From: Synura sp. LO234KE
Lineage: Eukaryota; Sar; Synurophyceae; Synurales; Mallomonadaceae
Assembly: GCA_015143735.1 (NCBI GenBank)
Contig: VKHC01000649.1
Span: forward strand, 1-10,372
Direction: 5' to 3'
Length of the DNA stretch: 10,372 nucleotides
The notes beneath the pieces were generated by a model. That model saw only the letters and a list, made by a program, of their open reading frames with translations, did no database searches and was not told where the DNA came from. The stretch's first letter is position 1; each line of letters opens with the position of its first letter. Both the position numbers and the translations under genes were made by a program. Shown piece by piece: positions 7,027 to 10,372 of this stretch.

Positions 7027-7503
7027 TTAATAGTCATTCCGCTGCTTCCGGCGTCCGTTTTGGAGCTTGTGCCTCCGCAACCCTGTGAAGATATTCCAGG
7101 CGGTACGCTCGTTCACTTTATACTGATGATAAGGAATTATGTATTCATGCTCCCTAAAGTTGTCAAAGCGGTTAGCGTGATATTTATCTAAAGTCCTTGC
7201 TATTGATGCCAAATTTGAAGGCATTGTCCCTTTCTGAAATTTGTTGGCCCGAAGAAGTAGTCCGAGCCCTTGTGGAACCGTAGTCTCCACCTGCAGGAGA
7301 ATTAAACGAATGGTTGGATATTGGTTTGTTTTGTTGATTTCTAGCTGCCTTTCCAAATATTTTGTACGGGGCGATTTCCGCTTTTTTGGCGACCGGAACT
7401 TGAAGGACTTAAATAGAATATATCTTATATCGAAACCTCCCAGAACTGGAGTAGAAAAAATATTGAATGTGATCGGGACAGAAACCGTCACATGTTTTTC
7501 AAA
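7027..7503 (-). CDS. Candidate last exon of a basic hypothetical protein, minus strand
   Basis: The minus strand is open for over 150 codons, ending at a TAA at 7027-7029. There is no ATG near the 5' end. Instead, a stretch reading GTTTTTTTAG immediately precedes the open frame, which is a textbook 3' splice acceptor; the TAG itself is the in-frame stop. The product would be basic throughout (e.g. SFKFRSPKKRKSPRTKYLER near the start and GLRRHKLQNGRRKQRNDY at the end), with a central part LLLRANKFQKGTMPSNLASI. The basic character would suit an RNA- or ribosome-associated protein, but no family is recognised. Upstream exons would lie beyond 7503 and are not identified. A small plus-strand ORF overlaps 7310-7507. 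Confidence 0.4.
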   Translation of the reverse strand, partial: FEKHVTVSVPITFNIFSTPVLGGFDIRYILFKSFKFRSPKKRKSPRTKYLERQLEINKTNQYPTIRLILLQVETTVPQGLGLLLRANKFQKGTMPSNLASIARTLDKYHANRFDNFREHEYIIPYHQYKVNERTAWNIFTGLRRHKLQNGRRKQRNDY

Positions 7504-7507
7504 CTAA
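7310..7507 (+). CDS. Small ORF with signal-peptide-like start, antisense to the candidate exon
   Basis: An ATG-initiated 65-aa ORF begins MVGYWFVLLISSCLSKYFVR, a short hydrophobic core that resembles a secretion signal, followed by a mixed polar domain (GDFRFFGDRNLKDLNRIYLI). It ends with TAA at 7505-7507. The open frame extends back to about 7238 without an ATG. It lies opposite the basic minus-strand exon candidate, so one of the two is probably a shadow. No family is recognised. Confidence 0.2.
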   Translation: MVGYWFVLLISSCLSKYFVRGDFRFFGDRNLKDLNRIYLISKPPRTGVEKILNVIGTETVTCFSN

Positions 7508-7566
7508 AAAAACGTAGAGTTATTTGCAATTATTTGGACGGGAGCCGACGACAAGGCAGAGGATAG

Positions 7567-7812
7567 ATTACCGTGGTCAGGGACACCTCAGTTGATGTAG
7601 TTCGCACGCTTCTGGTAAAAGAAGCAATATCTGCCCTGCAATGTGGGGTACTGCCTGCATCAACGAGTGCCGACGAGACCAGATGGAAATCGTTCTGCTT
7701 GAACTTCCCACAAGAAAGTCGCTATGGTCACCTAAAGCGTGACCTTACAGGCTTTCACTGCTTAATTCCCTTTATGAGGCAAATAACTACCCACTTACTC
7801 TTTTCTCACTAA
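7567..7812 (+). CDS. Hypothetical open block without ATG
   Basis: The plus frame is open from after a TAG at 7564 to a TAA at 7810-7812, about 81 codons, with no ATG until near the end (a GTG lies at 7573). The reading is plausible protein (DTSVDVVRTLLVKEAISALQ, then TRWKSFCLNFPQESRYGHLK). The minus strand is also open for about 63 codons over 7550-7740 (e.g. DFHLVSSALVDAGSTPHCRA). The strand cannot be decided. It may be an exon or an old fragment; no family is recognised. Confidence 0.2.
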   Translation: MTVVRDTSVDVVRTLLVKEAISALQCGVLPASTSADETRWKSFCLNFPQESRYGHLKRDLTGFHCLIPFMRQITTHLLFSH

Positions 7813-7889
7813 CATTGTTCAACCGCATAATGGCACACTCTTGGTATTCTTGTTGGTCTTGCTAAAATGTTGACCATCTTGTAAACTGA

Positions 7890-8270
7890 ATGAACTATCC
7901 TTATTTACAGCTTATTCTCGTAGATCCTTGCCTAATTCATTTACCAAACTCTTCTTCTGCTCCTGCTGAGTCCGCAAACAATCTCTTACCCAATGGTAGA
8001 ACTTTGCAAAAGGGCTTCGATCTCTCACCTTACTCTTCACGTCGTCAACCAATACTTCATTCTTTCTCGCACGCGCAACCATTATTGAAGTCTTCCCAAA
8101 TTCTTCAATTCACTCGTCAACACATCTTGTGTCTGTTCTCATGGCCCTACTTTACACGTCAGCTCTTGTACACTGTATTACTTATTCAGGCACTGAGCAC
8201 CTTCTTGACCCCGAACACAAACATGTGTGTTTATCCTAGCTACTCCAAGCATATAGGCTCCACTCCTTAA
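7890..8270 (+). CDS. Hypothetical 126-aa ORF in pyrimidine-rich DNA
   Basis: A complete ATG-to-TAA ORF starting MNYPYLQLILVDPCLIHLPN, Ser/Pro/Gln-rich in the middle, with one possible membrane segment near residues 80-108 (FTRQLLYTVLLIQALSTFL). An acceptor-like CCTTATTTACAG (7899-7910) lies just inside it. The sense strand is about two-thirds C+T, which is unusual for coding sense strands and leads to many Ser, Leu, Pro and Phe codons, so openness may simply follow from composition. No homologous family is recognised. Confidence 0.2.
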   Translation: MNYPYLQLILVDPCLIHLPNSSSAPAESANNLLPNGRTLQKGFDLSPYSSRRQPILHSFSHAQPLLKSSQILQFTRQHILCLFSWPYFTRQLLYTVLLIQALSTFLTPNTNMCVYPSYSKHIGSTP

Positions 8271-8282
8271 GTTTTTATCAAG

Positions 8283-8304
8283 TTTTTTTTTCTCTCTCTC
8301 TCTT
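8283..8304 (+). repeat. Poly-T / (CT)n microsatellite
   Basis: A run of nine T is followed by a CT dinucleotide tract of about six units. It ends the pyrimidine-rich region and is followed by the palindrome CGATATATCG at 8307-8316. Confidence 0.8.
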
Positions 8305-8618
8305 ATCGATATATCGTTTTTCGTCCTGTAGTATACGCTGCATATAACGCCTCTTCAACAATTCAGCGCCTTCATCTTAATAATTTTAGTTGACAAGAGG
8401 CAGAAAACTAGAAAGCAAGTCTAATAAGTTAGAGCCCTCATGGTGTACCAGCTGGCAAGCCCCGTCACCGATTGGGGAACTCCACCGGGGATGATTAGTA
8501 CGCAACGACGTCCCCAACTAGGTAACACACGCGGGGGAGGACAGTCATACTGAAGGAGCGCCACAAATGGGCGGTGCAGAGAAAGTATTAAGAACACCAT
8601 CAGGCAGGAATGGCGTCT

Positions 8619-8996
8619 TCACCGAGTGCAACAAGCGAGATACGTGTCGCAAAAAGGCAGGCCAACACATCGGCCGAGACCAGGATGGCAAAAGAGACGA
8701 AAAGCTCCGTATTGCACATCTGCCTGGCACCCCAAGCTGGACAAGAAAGAAATCCGTGGGAGGGGGCATGCGGTCATGAAGCGGCTACACCAAGCTCGTG
8801 CTCCGGTGATCTGGCCCCTCCTGAGTGCACAGAGTGTTGCAAGCTGGTCCCGCTCCGGTCCTGAAAACCTTTTATCTTGTGAGACAGGGATCGGATCAAC
8901 GGACGATTTCAGTAGAGACGTCATAGTTGCCAGGATGTCGTGCCCCTTCACGATTTCCTCGTGTGTGGCCTGCTGATCCTCCCGCTTCGGGGGCAA
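8619..8996 (-). pseudogene. Minus-strand ORF of repeat copy C
   Basis: A complete 125-codon ORF, starting MPPKREDQQATHEEIVKGHD and ending at 8619. Its HDILATMTSLLKSS segment sits where copy A has DKIISAIASSWNDALL, and FSGPERD corresponds to VSAPMVT of A, both in the same frame. The upstream part of the protein (9034-9234) is in a separate open segment, split by stops near 9010-9033. It is therefore a broken relative of the copy A protein rather than a clear intact gene. The plus-strand ORFs over the same bases are probable shadows. Confidence 0.35.
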
Positions 8997-9033
8997 ACTT
9001 TCGACGGTCTGTTCATATTAGACACTTAGGGAT

Positions 9034-9234
9034 TCAGTCCACTTCACTGTCTCTCGAAGAGTGGCCTTTGCGCGCCGCTCCGGTGAAGGCAGGTGAGTAA
9101 ACGAAGCAAAGCCCCACTGAGCTTGTGGAAGGGATAAAGGGGCGGCAGGGTGAGAAATGGACCCCGTAGAAAGCCAGGCCTCCTCCACCTTCTCCTAAAT
9201 TAGTGCCCATAAGGGGTTGATTATTTTTACCCAT
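9034..9234 (-). pseudogene. Upstream piece of the copy C minus-strand reading
   Basis: An ATG-initiated 66-codon ORF (MGKNNQPLMGTNLGEGGGGL) whose later part, FIPSTSSVGLCFVYSPAFTG, aligns in position and frame with FSPLTSTGHLGLLYILQQLA of copy A. It ends at a stop before the 8619-8996 ORF, so the two look like pieces of one decayed frame. No domain is recognised. Confidence 0.3.
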
Positions 9235-9413
9235 GGATCTGTCTCCCCTATTGTTGCGAAGAGACTTTCAATTTACTCTATTTGAAGGGAAGGGAAGTAG
9301 CACAGTAACCCCGGGATTACTTCACTGGACCTTGAGCGATTTCTTGAAGACTAGACTTCCATGTCAATTGTTCTGGAAGATAATAGGTAAGCTTGTCTGC
9401 CCTGTGACGCTGA

Positions 9414-9851
9414 GAGGAGGCGCAGAACAAACTCGGACCTCCACGCTGGTTCACTCGTCTTGAAGGTCACGCTGTGTCGCCTCCACCCGAAAGAGGAAGT
9501 TACAGCGCCAGCATCCTTCAATATAAATGACCTTGTCCGGAGTATCTTGCTGGCCCTGGTATTGTTGGGAGAAGCAAAGTGGAACAAAGCCTTGAATCTG
9601 AAGAAGGTAAAGAAGTTTTCCCTGAGTCCTATAGCGTGCCGCAGTCTGGAAGAGAATTTCTGGCGACATATGCGATTGGAAACAATATTGCTGTTCTGTT
9701 ATTCCAAGGCCAATTAGATGAGATCTCCAGACGTTTTAGTATTGACGCTGTAAATAGGTCATCCGGCAGTCGAATAAAGCGCGAGAGAGTTGCTCCAGGA
9801 CGGGCGGTGATGCGCGTTCAGTGGTATCATCTTCGCTGTCAGTGGCACTAA
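9414..9851 (+). pseudogene. Open plus-strand stretch with one stop, inside copy C
   Basis: Frame 3 is open from 9414 to 9851 except for a single TGA at 9528-9530. It reads like protein on both sides of the stop (GPPRWFTRLEGHAVSPPPER before; YLAGPGIVGRSKVEQSLESE and GREFLATYAIGNNIAVLLFQ after). The WFTRLEG wording faintly recalls the capsid-like region of LTR retrotransposon Gag, but the rest does not follow and I do not assign it. The corresponding part of copy A (about 1290-1560) is interrupted in all frames. An alternative is chance openness. Confidence 0.25.
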
Positions 9852-10230
9852 TGTATTGGAATTGATCGAAGCAAGGATTTCGCCCGAGATTGGATTGAGT
9901 TGGCTGAAGTCCTGATTATGGAATTCCCTTGGATTCCTTTCTCCTTGAGTGCGTTTCTATCTTGGATAGGTTGCAGATACCGGTTTCGCTGTTCGGAATT
10001 ATTAATTTCGCAGCGTACGACAAAAGTCGCCGTGTGGAGCAGTGTCACCTGCGCTTTTGAAGCTTAGATAAAGAAGATCTAGAGCCCTGAAGGTAAATTC
10101 TGAGACAAAACTACTAGGAAGTCGAGTAGTAAAATACCAGATACATTTTGGCACTGTCGCACAAAACACTTTTTTTTGACTTTTTGGGAAAAATCTATCG
10201 TCTGTGCATATCTGTCTCTTCCAAGTCTCA

Positions 10231-10372
10231 TAGCCAGAGAAAGTGTTGGAATAAGACAGTTATCGTATCTCTGTTTGGAATTAGCTAGGTTCACAAGAAG
10301 TAAGTCTTGATTTAATCGAACGAAATCGTAGCCTTAACTTAATTTATTATATCAAAAGATATCGTGCGTAGT
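10231..10372. other. Right edge, AT-rich
   Basis: Short AT-rich sequence beyond the recognisable end of copy C. No gene, repeat or RNA is seen. Confidence 0.5.

Larger units (their letters stand above)
8427..10230 (-). repeat. Dispersed repeat, copy C (long form)
   Basis: This copy shares its left end and core with B (8450-8520 and 8640-8775) and matches copy A along almost its full length. The tail 9875-10230 is the best preserved part: 10078-10140 equals A 1990-2052 at 50 of 63 positions, and 10005-10069 matches A 1917-1981 (both contain GAGCAGTGTC or GGAGCAGTGTC and CTGCGCTTT). Between 9240 and 9875 the match to A is patchy, with an apparent deletion of roughly 70 bases in A near 1435. 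Right and left ends are approximate. No inverted termini, target-site duplication, poly-A tail or known transposon domain is seen. Confidence 0.7.

Noticed and set aside
4591-8316. Shared palindrome CGATATATCG at 4591-4600 and 8307-8316
   Set aside because: A ten-base AT-rich palindrome occurring twice in 10 kb is weak, and the flanks show no wider similarity.
8567-8976. Plus-strand ORFs of 70, 84 and 116 codons in copy C
   Set aside because: They overlap each other in different frames, and the corresponding frames in A and B are interrupted; they look like shadows of GC-rich repeat DNA.

Overview
The window looks like a repeat-rich stretch of nuclear DNA from a eukaryote. It has one clear gene in 10.4 kb, long AT-rich stretches without genes, splice-like AG acceptors after pyrimidine tracts, and no operons, Shine-Dalgarno sites, tRNA, rRNA or CRISPR. 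The clear gene (3336-4523, +) is an intact, intronless 395-aa CDP-alcohol phosphotransferase. This is the membrane enzyme that joins CDP-choline or CDP-ethanolamine to diacylglycerol in the last step of the Kennedy pathway. Its wording (for example DNMDGKQARRT and NGPTEGLL) reads more like plant and protist relatives than like yeast or vertebrate ones. A protist, perhaps an alveolate, is my best guess, but the window cannot prove it.

Layout: 1-440 holds a degraded open stretch whose frame changes. 440-2150 is repeat copy A. 2150-3240 is AT-rich spacer with one weak small ORF. 3236-3335 is the leader of the phosphotransferase, with an acceptor-like site and a start-stop uORF. 3336-4523 is the enzyme and 4524-4860 its 3' flank. 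4861-5660 is repeat copy B. 5660-7830 is a mosaic of short open stretches on both strands, some bounded by splice-like signals. 7830-8310 is strongly pyrimidine-rich on the + strand and ends in a T/CT microsatellite. 8427-10230 is repeat copy C, followed by AT-rich DNA to the end.

The main discovery is a diverged repeat family present three times in the same orientation (A, B, C). All three share a module of about 0.7 kb. A and C also share a further ~1 kb ending in a well conserved tail, where an ungapped 63-base block matches at 50 of 63 positions. The long copies A and C sit about 8 kb apart and bracket the phosphotransferase gene. On the minus strand the shared module has related open frames in all three copies, so it probably descends from a protein-coding element or duplicated gene that has decayed. 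I recognise no known transposon domain in it.

Within the enzyme gene, third-position GC rises from 16/60 codons at the 5' end to 42/60 near the 3' end, and a usually invariant glycine of the catalytic motif is replaced by cysteine. The other small ORFs are listed at low confidence because both strands are often open and no family is recognisable.
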